A stretch of DNA of 64,000 bases, taken from positions 62,001-126,000 of the forward strand of contig NZ_BJXV01000014.1 in the NCBI RefSeq assembly GCF_007991175.1, in the 5' to 3' direction. The DNA is from Halovibrio variabilis (lineage in GTDB: Bacteria > Pseudomonadota > Gammaproteobacteria > Pseudomonadales > Halomonadaceae). The position numbers and the translations under genes are program-made. The notes under the pieces are model-generated. The model saw nothing but the letters and a program-made list of their open reading frames with translations, did not search any database and was not told where the DNA came from. Of this stretch, positions 8,716 through 15,680 are shown in pieces (the stretch's first letter is position 1; each line of letters begins with the position of its first letter).

Positions 8716-9686
8716 TGGCCCGCGTGCTGTGCATTACGCTCAACCCAGCGCTGGATTTGGCGTTTAACCTTGATGCCCTGGTAGTAGGCAGCGTCAACCG
8801 CCCCAACAGCGCGCAGTTAGAAGCCGCAGGCAAAGGCGTTAACGTTGCCCGGGTATTGGCAGGCCTTGGCCACGTCGTTACCGTTAGCGGCTTTTTAGGT
8901 GCCGATAACGAGGCGCCCTTTCAGCTGGCGTTTGCCAAGTACTCGCTAGCAGACGCCTTTGTGCGCGTGCCGGGGGAAACCCGTATTAACGCCAAAATTG
9001 CTGAACAGAGCGGTCGCATCACCGACATTAACGGCCCCGGCATGCCGGTTGACGCCACGCATTTGCAGGCGTTGATCAACACCCTTGATACCGAGCTTGC
9101 CAGCACGACACCGCCACAAGCCGTCGTTCTAGCGGGCAGCCTGCCCCCGGGGCTGTCACTGGACGACTTCAGCAAGCTATTAAAGCATTTAAACGCCAGC
9201 GGCGTGCCGCTGTGGGTGGATACCAGCGGTCCAGCGCTTAATGTTGCCATCGCAACGCATCCTGCGGGCGTTAAACCCAACGAAACCGAGCTTGCCGAAT
9301 GGGCAGGTGAAGCGCTCGAAACCACTCCGACGCGCCTACGCGCTGCTACACGATTACATCACAGCGGCGTGGAGCACGCGTTAATTTCTGCGGGTGCTGA
9401 CGGCGTGCTGTGGGTTAATGCGCAAGGTGCCTGGCACGCTACGCCGCCCAAGGTCACCGCGACCAATACCGTTTGCGCTGGCGATACTTTTGTCGCTGGC
9501 ATCCTCCACGGCCTGCTGAGTGGCCATGCCCCCGAGCACACCCTTCGCTTTGCCACCGCGCTTTCTGCCGAAGCAGTGCGCCACATTGGTGTGGGCAACC
9601 CCCACGCTGCCGATTTCGATTCACTCCAACAACACACCCGGATACGGCGTCTTGATGACACCATCACCGAGGGAGCCACGCTATGA
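8715..9686 (+). CDS. fruK: 1-phosphofructokinase
   Basis: 323-residue PfkB-family kinase that phosphorylates the fructose-1-phosphate delivered by FruA to fructose-1,6-bisphosphate. The N-terminal ITLNPALD and the GKGVNVARVLAGLG substrate-binding motif are present. The PfkB signature includes catalytic Asp257 in CAGDTFVAG. Length is normal for FruK. The ATG overlaps the fruB stop by one base and the gene's own TGA overlaps the fruA ATG by four, so the three genes form one coupled operon. Confidence 0.95.
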   Translation: MARVLCITLNPALDLAFNLDALVVGSVNRPNSAQLEAAGKGVNVARVLAGLGHVVTVSGFLGADNEAPFQLAFAKYSLADAFVRVPGETRINAKIAEQSGRITDINGPGMPVDATHLQALINTLDTELASTTPPQAVVLAGSLPPGLSLDDFSKLLKHLNASGVPLWVDTSGPALNVAIATHPAGVKPNETELAEWAGEALETTPTRLRAATRLHHSGVEHALISAGADGVLWVNAQGAWHATPPKVTATNTVCAGDTFVAGILHGLLSGHAPEHTLRFATALSAEAVRHIGVGNPHAADFDSLQQHTRIRRLDDTITEGATL

Positions 9687-11419
9687 ACATTATTCTGATT
9701 ACCGCCTGCCCCAGCGGCATGGCGACCACGTTCCTCGCGGCCAAGCGCCTGGAGCAAGCCGCCCAGCGCCAAGGCTGGACAGTGCATGTGGAAATGCACG
9801 CTGAAATAGCCCCGCTGCAAGCCGCCACTGCCGAGCAGATCGCCAACGCCGATTTAATCGTCGTCGCGGCTGATTACGTGCCAGCCCCGGAACGCTTTGA
9901 AGGCAAGCGGCTCTTCCAGGCGCCTATCGCCAGCGCCCTTCCCGACCCCAGCGCGTTCCTGGCTCAGGCCAAGCGTGAAGCACCTATCTACACGGCGCCT
10001 ACTGCCACGCCCACCGCCGTTGACGCCAGCAAGCCGGGCGGCAAGAAGATTGTTGCCGTCACCGCCTGCCCCACCGGCGTGGCCCACACCTTTATGGCCG
10101 CTGAAGCGCTAGCAGAGGCAGGTAAAGCCATGGGCCACGCCATTCGCGTGGAGACCCAAGGCTCGGTAGGCGCACAAGCTCAGTTGACCGAAGCAGAGAT
10201 CGCCGAAGCAGACGTGGTGCTGCTGGCCTGCGATATCGAAGTCGATCCTACTCGCTTCGCTGGCAAGCGCGTTTATCGCACCTCTACCAGCAACGCATTG
10301 AAGAAGCCACAACCTACCATTGAGGCCGCGCTGGAAAATGCGGCGTTAGAGAGCAGCGGTTCAGCCAACGCCGCCAGCGACACTAAGAGCGTCAAAGAGA
10401 AAGGCGTTTATAAGCACCTGCTCACCGGCGTTTCCTTTATGCTGCCGATGGTAGTAGCGGGCGGCCTGCTGATTGCACTTTCCTTTGTGTTTGGCATCGA
10501 GGCTTTTGAACAGGAAGGCACCCTGGCCGCCGCGCTAATGCAGATCGGTGGCGGCACCGCCTTTGCCCTGATGATTCCAGTACTGGCAGGCTACATTGCC
10601 TATTCCATCGCCGATCGCCCCGGCATTGCGCCGGGTATGATTGGCGGCATGCTGGCGTCCAATATCGGCTCCGGGTTTATCGGCGGTATTTTGGCGGGCT
10701 TTCTGGCGGGCTATGTGGCGCTGGCCGTTACTCGCTATGTCAAACTGCCCTCTAGCATTGAATCCCTGAAGCCGATTCTGATCATTCCGCTAGTGGCCAG
10801 TTTGGTTACCGGCCTAACCATGATCTACGTGATTGGCGAACCGGTCGCCGCACTGCTCAATGGCCTGACCAGCTTCCTGGAATCCATGGGCTCCACCAAC
10901 GCGGTGCTACTGGGCATTCTGCTGGGGGCGATGATGTGCTTTGACCTGGGTGGCCCGGTCAATAAAGCCGCCTACACTTTTGGCGTGGGTCTGCTCGCCT
11001 CAGAAACCTACGGCCCCATGGCAGCGATTATGGCGGCGGGCATGGTGCCTGCCATTGGTATGGGCATTGCCAGTTTTGTCGCCAGTCGCAAGTTCTCTGA
11101 ACCCGAGCGGGAAGCGGGTAAAGCCTCGTTCGTACTTGGCCTATGCTTTATTAGCGAAGGCGCGATCCCCTTTGCGGCCAAAGATCCGCTACGGGTCATT
11201 CCTGCCTGTATCGTGGGCGGTGCGCTAACCGGCGCGCTCTCTATGCTGGTCGGTGCGCAGCTAATGGCGCCCCACGGCGGCATCTTTGTGCTGCTGATTC
11301 CCAACGCCATTACCCCGGTGCTGCTCTACCTTGGCGCCATTGTGGCAGGCTCGCTGGTCACCGGATTGGGCTACGCCTTTATCAAGCGCGGTGCTGCCCC
11401 AGTAGCCGTTGCCACTTAA
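9683..11419 (+). CDS. fruA: Fructose PTS permease, EIIB'BC
   Basis: 578-residue membrane transporter that imports fructose as fructose-1-phosphate. It has two EIIB modules in tandem: residues 1-100 with Cys9 (ITACPSGMATTF) and residues 121-225 with Cys129 (VTACPTGVAHTF). A linker of about 15 residues follows, then an EIIC domain from about residue 240 with eight or more hydrophobic segments and the GGPVNKAAYTFG motif. The second EIIB has the canonical CPTGVAHT phosphorylation loop; the first is the less conserved B' copy seen in E. coli FruA. It overlaps fruK by 4 bp. A perfect hairpin lies 22 bp after the stop. Confidence 0.95.
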   Translation: MNIILITACPSGMATTFLAAKRLEQAAQRQGWTVHVEMHAEIAPLQAATAEQIANADLIVVAADYVPAPERFEGKRLFQAPIASALPDPSAFLAQAKREAPIYTAPTATPTAVDASKPGGKKIVAVTACPTGVAHTFMAAEALAEAGKAMGHAIRVETQGSVGAQAQLTEAEIAEADVVLLACDIEVDPTRFAGKRVYRTSTSNALKKPQPTIEAALENAALESSGSANAASDTKSVKEKGVYKHLLTGVSFMLPMVVAGGLLIALSFVFGIEAFEQEGTLAAALMQIGGGTAFALMIPVLAGYIAYSIADRPGIAPGMIGGMLASNIGSGFIGGILAGFLAGYVALAVTRYVKLPSSIESLKPILIIPLVASLVTGLTMIYVIGEPVAALLNGLTSFLESMGSTNAVLLGILLGAMMCFDLGGPVNKAAYTFGVGLLASETYGPMAAIMAAGMVPAIGMGIASFVASRKFSEPEREAGKASFVLGLCFISEGAIPFAAKDPLRVIPACIVGGALTGALSMLVGAQLMAPHGGIFVLLIPNAITPVLLYLGAIVAGSLVTGLGYAFIKRGAAPVAVAT

Positions 11420-11441
11420 CGGCTTTTAGCAAAAAAGTGAA

Positions 11442-11462
11442 GGGCAGGCATCTCGCCTGCCC
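11442..11462. terminator. GC hairpin downstream of fruA
   Basis: GGGCAGGC-atctc-GCCTGCCC forms an 8-bp stem right after fruA. The plus-strand tail (TCACAAAA) has no U run, while on the minus strand the stem is followed by CTTCACTTTTTT. It probably acts as a 3' stabilising or processing hairpin for the fru mRNA. As an intrinsic terminator it would work better for minus-strand transcripts. Confidence 0.5.
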
Positions 11463-11535
11463 TCACAAAAGTCGGTAGTTTTAAGCAGCTAACTCCTTCC
11501 CAGCACAAATACCCTCCACTCTTTGTCACTTTTTA

Positions 11536-11550
11536 TGTAGTATTTTTACA
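11536..11550. promoter_or_regulatory. HexR-like operator upstream of pgi
   Basis: TGTAGTATTTTTACA matches the HexR consensus TGTARTWWWATTACA at 14 of 15 positions and sits 58 bp before the pgi start. Its left arm TGTAGTA is identical to that of the site before pyk, supporting shared control of the two glycolytic genes. Confidence 0.6.
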
Positions 11551-11607
11551 TAACCTACTTTTTCGATTTTTGATCACCTAATTCATCTACAACAAACGGA
11601 TCGCCTT

Positions 11608-13275
11608 ATGTTTCAGCTCACTCGCAGTGTTACCTGGCAGGCGCTTGAGCGCCTGCGCGATAAAACCGCCAACGACCGCATTCGTGACTATTTCACCAAT
11701 GACCCGCAGCGCTTTGAGAAAATGAGCTTACGGGTGGGGGGGCTGTTTCTTGACTACTCCAAGCACCACGTCTCAGATGAAGTGCTCGCCAAGCTGATTG
11801 AGCTGGCCGACCACTCCGCGCTGGTACAGCGCCGCGCACAGATGTTCTCGGGCGATATTATCAACGTCACCGAGAACCGCCCGGTACTGCATACCGCTCT
11901 GCGCCACTTAGGCGATGAGCCGGTCTATGTGGACGGCGAAGACGTCATGCCTGAAATTACTCGCACTCGCGAACAGATCAAGCTTTTCTCGGAAGCAGTG
12001 CGTAGCGGCGAGTGGAAAGGCTACAACGGCCAGCGCATCAAGGACGTGGTCAATATCGGCATAGGCGGCTCGGACCTTGGCCCCAATATGGCGGTGCGTG
12101 CGCTGCTCAAGTACCGCCACCCGGAGCTGCACTTCCACTTCGTTTCCAACGTGGACGGTACCCATATTCAGAAGGTGCTTTCGCGGCTCGACCCGGCGAC
12201 TACGCTGTTTATCGTCTCGACCAAAACCTTCTCTACCCAGGAAACGCTGCTCAACGCCAAAACCGCGCGCCGCTGGTTCCTGGAGAATGCCGGGGAAGAC
12301 GCCGATGTGGGCGCGCACTTTATTGCCGCTTCCACCAACCGCAAAGCGGCGATGGAGTTCGGTATTCGCGAAGAGAACGTATTCGAGTTCTGGGCCTGGG
12401 TGGGCGGGCGATACTCCATGTGGTCATCCATCGGCCTGCCGATTGCGCTTTCGATTGGTTTTGAAGGCTTTATCGAGCTGCTGGAAGGCGCCCAGGAAAT
12501 GGATAACCATTTCATCAATGCGCCCTTTTCACAAAATATGCCGGTACTGATGGCGCTGATTGGCATTTGGTACATCAACTTTATTGGCGCCGAGACCCAA
12601 GCTATCGTGCCCTACGACCAGGCCTTGAACCAGCTGCCCTCTTTCCTGCAGCAGCTGGATATGGAGTCTAACGGTAAGTCGGTGGATATTTTCGGCCACC
12701 CGGTGAACTATAAAACCGGCCCGATTGTATGGGGGCAAACCGGTTCCAACGGCCAGCATGCATTCTTCCAGCTACTGCACCAAGGCACCCGCTACGTGCC
12801 TATCGACTTTATTGCCTCGCTCAAGCCCGAGCCCGGCATGGAAGACCACCATTTTGCCCTGCTGACCAACATGCTCGCCCAGGCCAACGCCTTCATGGAA
12901 GGCAGCCAAGGGGACAGCAAAGAGCTAAGCCAGCATGACCCCTACAGCTGCCCCGGCAACCGTCCTTCCAGCACCCTACTGCTGGACGAGCTAACGCCGA
13001 AAAATCTGGGCGCGCTGATAGCACTTTATGAACACAAGGTATTCGTTCAAGGGGTAATCTGGAACATCAACTCCTTTGACCAGTGGGGTGTGCAGCTCGG
13101 CAAGCGTATCGCCGGTGAAATCAGCGAACGCATCGACACCAACGCCGCTGACTTCGATGCCTCCACCCAAGGCCTGCTGGAACTGGTTCGTGCGCACTTC
13201 CCCAATGGCGGCAGCGGCGAACAGGAAAGCGTACCGGCCAATGCCGATAAGAAGCCGGCGAGGAAAAAGCACTAA
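11608..13275 (+). CDS. pgi: Glucose-6-phosphate isomerase
   Basis: 555-residue cytosolic enzyme interconverting glucose-6-phosphate and fructose-6-phosphate. Family signatures are all present: IGIGGSDLGPNMAVRAL, SKTFSTQETLLNA, GGRYSMWSSIGLP, QLDMESNGK (catalytic Glu region), GQHAFFQLLHQGTRYVP (His) and SFDQWGVQLGK (Lys). Length matches the long bacterial form. The start ATG at 11608 has only a weak ribosome site. The last 25 residues are a Lys-rich tail of no known function. A strong plus-strand terminator follows. Regulation by the HexR-like site is inferred. Confidence 0.95.
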   Translation: MFQLTRSVTWQALERLRDKTANDRIRDYFTNDPQRFEKMSLRVGGLFLDYSKHHVSDEVLAKLIELADHSALVQRRAQMFSGDIINVTENRPVLHTALRHLGDEPVYVDGEDVMPEITRTREQIKLFSEAVRSGEWKGYNGQRIKDVVNIGIGGSDLGPNMAVRALLKYRHPELHFHFVSNVDGTHIQKVLSRLDPATTLFIVSTKTFSTQETLLNAKTARRWFLENAGEDADVGAHFIAASTNRKAAMEFGIREENVFEFWAWVGGRYSMWSSIGLPIALSIGFEGFIELLEGAQEMDNHFINAPFSQNMPVLMALIGIWYINFIGAETQAIVPYDQALNQLPSFLQQLDMESNGKSVDIFGHPVNYKTGPIVWGQTGSNGQHAFFQLLHQGTRYVPIDFIASLKPEPGMEDHHFALLTNMLAQANAFMEGSQGDSKELSQHDPYSCPGNRPSSTLLLDELTPKNLGALIALYEHKVFVQGVIWNINSFDQWGVQLGKRIAGEISERIDTNAADFDASTQGLLELVRAHFPNGGSGEQESVPANADKKPARKKH

Positions 13276-13300
13276 TCGAATAAGTAAACGGGTAAAACCA

Positions 13301-13334
13301 ACGCCTTGGTTTGAAAGAACCAAGGCGTTTTTTT
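13301..13334 (+). terminator. Rho-independent terminator after pgi
   Basis: ACGCCTTGGTT-tgaaag-AACCAAGGCGT is a perfect 11-bp stem with a six-base loop, followed by a run of T (13328-13334). It lies 26 bp after the pgi stop. Confidence 0.92.
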
Positions 13335-13349
13335 AGGGAAGGTAGGCGA

Positions 13350-13649
13350 CTAAGCGTTTAACAGTAGATCTTCACGAATAATTTCAGGGTGACGAAACGC
13401 TATTTCAACCAATGCCTTAGCGGGCCCAGAAGGCTTCCTGCGACCTTGCTCCCACTCCTGCAAAGTACGTGGAGAAATATTGAGCGCCTTGGCAAACTCA
13501 CCCTGCGTTAGACCGGTTTTGCTGCGTGCTTTAGCGACTTCATTGGGCGCAACACGGCTGACACGTGCTGCCTTTGCGGCCTTCATCTCTTTAACAGATT
13601 GGAGCAGCTTGTTACCAAGCTCTTCTGCACTGATAATTTCGTTACTCAT
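13350..13649 (-). CDS. HigA-like antitoxin (HTH, XRE-type)
   Basis: 99-residue antitoxin with a C-terminal helix-turn-helix (about residues 40-85: ARSKTGLTQGEFAKALNISPRTLQEWEQG) and the RRKPSGPAKALVEI tail typical of HigA-2-type proteins. The ATG at 13649 is used because the reading frame overlaps the toxin stop by 8 bp (ATGAGTAA), the usual arrangement in a toxin-first HigBA operon. A start at 13664 is possible but less conserved. The protein should neutralise the neighbouring RelE-fold toxin and repress the operon through the palindrome at 13967-13983. Confidence 0.88.
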   Translation of the reverse strand: MSNEIISAEELGNKLLQSVKEMKAAKAARVSRVAPNEVAKARSKTGLTQGEFAKALNISPRTLQEWEQGRRKPSGPAKALVEIAFRHPEIIREDLLLNA

Positions 13650-13956
13650 CTTCCAGCACCTCACGAATCGACTTCAGAATATGAGCGGGAATGTTCTCTT
13701 TAACAGCTTTTTTGTAGATGACTAATAGCCAGATTTCACCGTTAGCCCGTTTAGTAAAATAAATAACTCGAGCCCCGCCCCGCTTTCCGGTGCCCGCTAC
13801 AGACCAACGAACTTTCCTACACCCACCGCTACCTGGGATGGGGTCGCCAATTTCTGGATTGGCTGCCAACCAGGCAAAGAAAGCCCCTCGCTCTTCCTCT
13901 GTCCAGATTTTTCTGGCGTCCGCTGCAAATGTTGGGGTTTCAATGATGGTAAGCAT
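13642..13956 (-). CDS. HigB-like RelE-superfamily toxin
   Basis: 104-residue toxin resembling Vibrio HigB2 (RelE-like family), expected to cleave mRNA in the ribosome. Typical blocks are NPEIGDPIPGSGGCRKVRW, GTGKRGGARVIYF and LLVIYKKAVKENI. I choose ATG 13956 (MLTIIETP) over 13968 because the predicted -10 element TATGTT (13969-13964) covers the earlier ATG. Transcription would then begin about at 13956, giving a leaderless mRNA. The toxin precedes and overlaps the antitoxin. Confidence 0.87.
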   Translation of the reverse strand: MLTIIETPTFAADARKIWTEEERGAFFAWLAANPEIGDPIPGSGGCRKVRWSVAGTGKRGGARVIYFTKRANGEIWLLVIYKKAVKENIPAHILKSIREVLEDE

Positions 13957-13963
13957 AATAACA

Positions 13964-13992
13964 AACATACGTCATTGACGTATTTTTTGCAA
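13964..13992 (-). promoter_or_regulatory. Promoter and autorepression operator of the higBA pair
   Basis: On the minus strand, TTGCAA (13992-13987) and TATGTT (13969-13964) are separated by 17 bp, a good sigma70 spacing. A perfect palindrome ATACGTCA-T-TGACGTAT (13967-13983) fills the spacer and overlaps the -10. Repressor binding there would block polymerase directly, as expected for toxin-antitoxin autoregulation. Confidence 0.65.
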
Positions 13993-14206
13993 GTACCGTA
14001 AAAAATATTTAAGAAGTCTGATTAATAGTGCCTATTAGTAAATGGGGCCAAGTCTAAGATTTTAGACAATTGTGACAACTCAGCGTGGTACTCAAATCGT
14101 CGACTGTCAGCGCCGCTACCCAGTTAATCATCACGGTATCGGGCCATCCGCGACGTTTTTTTAAGCCCCTCTCCCGCTCCTTGCACCTTTAGCCAAACGC
14201 CATATA

Positions 14207-14222
14207 CTGTATATATAACCAT
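14207..14222. promoter_or_regulatory. LexA-like box upstream of the radical SAM gene
   Basis: CTGTATATATAACCAT agrees with the gammaproteobacterial SOS box CTGTATATATATACAG at 13 of 16 positions, but the right half is degenerate. The surrounding 14207-14236 stretch is also an imperfect AT-rich palindrome (CTGTATATAT / ATATATATAG; TATAAC / GTTATA). In Pseudomonas aeruginosa the homologue PA0069 belongs to the LexA regulon, which makes SOS control plausible. Confidence 0.45.
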
Positions 14223-14252
14223 ATATATAGTTATACAAGTCAGAGGTGGCAA

Positions 14253-15338
14253 ATGATGACTCCCGAGCAAACGTCTAGTGTTTCAGCAGTGCGTAAAGGC
14301 CGTGGGGCGACATACGACCCGCACAATCGCTTTGCGCCCACCCACAGCGTTGCGGAAGATGACGGCTGGTGGCGGGAAGAAACGTCGACAACCATTGCCA
14401 CCGAAGTGCGCGAGGAAGTGAGCAAAAGTGCCCTGTCCTGGAACAAATCGCCTGATTTGCCCTTTGATCGCTCACTAAACCCTTATCGCGGCTGTGAACA
14501 TGGCTGCGTTTACTGCTATGCCCGCCCGTCGCATGCCTACTGGGACTTATCGCCAGGGCTGGATTTTGAAACCAAATTGATTGCCCGCAGCGGTTTAGTG
14601 GAACGGTTATCTGAGGAGTTTTGCCACCCCAACTATGTGTGTCGTCCTATCAACCTTTCTGGCAACACCGACTGCTACCAGCCGTTAGAGGCCACCTACC
14701 AAACCACCCGGCGGTTGCTGGAACTGCTGCTGGAATGTCGTCACCCGGTGACGATTGTGACAAAAAGCACCTTAGTGCTGCGGGATTTAGAGTTGCTGGC
14801 TGAGATGGCCGAACACCGCTTAGTACGTGTGTTTGTCAGCTTGACCAGCCTGGATGCCAACCTAAAGCGTTCCCTGGAACCGCGTACAGCGTCACCCCAA
14901 GCGCGCCTGCGGGCCATTAGCGAACTCAATACCGCGGGTATTCCGGTGGGCACGCTGATCTCACCGGTTATTCCGGGGCTGACCGATCATGAAATCGAAA
15001 ACCTTTTGGAAGCCGCCAGCCGCGCGGGCGCACGCACGGCCACTTGGATGCTGTTGAGGCTTCCCCATGAAGTCGCGCCACTGTTTGAAGCGTGGTTAGA
15101 AGCGCACTACCCGGAGCGCGCCGCTAAAGTAATGAGCCTGATGCGCCAGTGCCGAGGTGGCAAAACGTACGATGCCAAGTTTGGTAAGCGCTTTCGCGGT
15201 GAAGGCGTTTTTGCCGATTTAATCGCGAAGCGTTTCGCTCGCGCCAGCCGCCAGTGGAAGTTACAAGAACGTACCGAACAGGGGCTCAACACGCGAGATT
15301 TTCGGCCACCACGGGCGCAGGGAGATTTATTCATTTAA
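14253..15338 (+). CDS. PA0069-family radical SAM protein (SplB-like)
   Basis: 361 residues with a radical SAM CX3CX2C cluster motif: Cys81, Cys85, Cys88 in RGCEHGCVYCYARPSH. The motif binds a 4Fe-4S cluster and S-adenosylmethionine. The family is related to spore photoproduct lyase (SplB) but its substrate is unknown. LexA control in pseudomonads suggests a DNA-damage role. The N-terminal 65 residues (GRGATYDPHNRF) are characteristic of this family. Two adjacent ATG codons (14253, 14256) follow an AGAGGTGG site. A small winged-helix protein is encoded 42 bp downstream and may be co-transcribed. Confidence 0.85.
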   Translation: MMTPEQTSSVSAVRKGRGATYDPHNRFAPTHSVAEDDGWWREETSTTIATEVREEVSKSALSWNKSPDLPFDRSLNPYRGCEHGCVYCYARPSHAYWDLSPGLDFETKLIARSGLVERLSEEFCHPNYVCRPINLSGNTDCYQPLEATYQTTRRLLELLLECRHPVTIVTKSTLVLRDLELLAEMAEHRLVRVFVSLTSLDANLKRSLEPRTASPQARLRAISELNTAGIPVGTLISPVIPGLTDHEIENLLEAASRAGARTATWMLLRLPHEVAPLFEAWLEAHYPERAAKVMSLMRQCRGGKTYDAKFGKRFRGEGVFADLIAKRFARASRQWKLQERTEQGLNTRDFRPPRAQGDLFI

Positions 15339-15380
15339 GCTAGTCGGCGACGTTAATAAACTTGCTGTAAAGGAAGCCAA

Positions 15381-15680
15381 ATGCCCGCTCTTAGCAAAAC
15401 CAAATCGAGTTTTTACCGACGTTTATACGTCGCCTATTTGATCGAACAAGGCGTCGCCAGCGTGCCCGCGTTAATCGAGGCCACCGGCATGCCACGGCGC
15501 ACCGCCCAGGATACGATTGCATCGCTTGCCGAGTTGGATATCGAGTGTGTGTTTACTAAAGGCGAAGGCGAGCGCCACAACATTGGCCGCTACCAGATTC
15601 GTGATTGGGGCGCGATCAATCCAAGTTGGGTGGCCACACACGCCGAGCGACTCAAGCAGGCACTTGGCTATGCTGTTTAG
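15381..15680 (+). CDS. Small winged-helix DNA-binding protein
   Basis: 99-residue protein with a predicted winged helix-turn-helix: residues 10-50 include RRLYVAYLIEQGVASVPALIEATGMPRRTAQDTIASL, followed by a short wing (ECVFTKGEGERHNIGRYQI). It is preceded by an AAAGGAAG ribosome site and lies 42 bp after the radical SAM gene. The C-terminus overlaps the end of the convergent copper ATPase gene by 4 bp. I recognise the fold but not a named family. It could regulate the radical SAM gene or simply be a small DNA-binding protein. Confidence 0.7.
   Translation: MPALSKTKSSFYRRLYVAYLIEQGVASVPALIEATGMPRRTAQDTIASLAELDIECVFTKGEGERHNIGRYQIRDWGAINPSWVATHAERLKQALGYAV

Noticed and set aside
13968-13968. 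ATG 13968 as the toxin start
   Set aside because: It falls inside the predicted -10 element, has no ribosome site, and the family's N-terminus matches the ATG at 13956.
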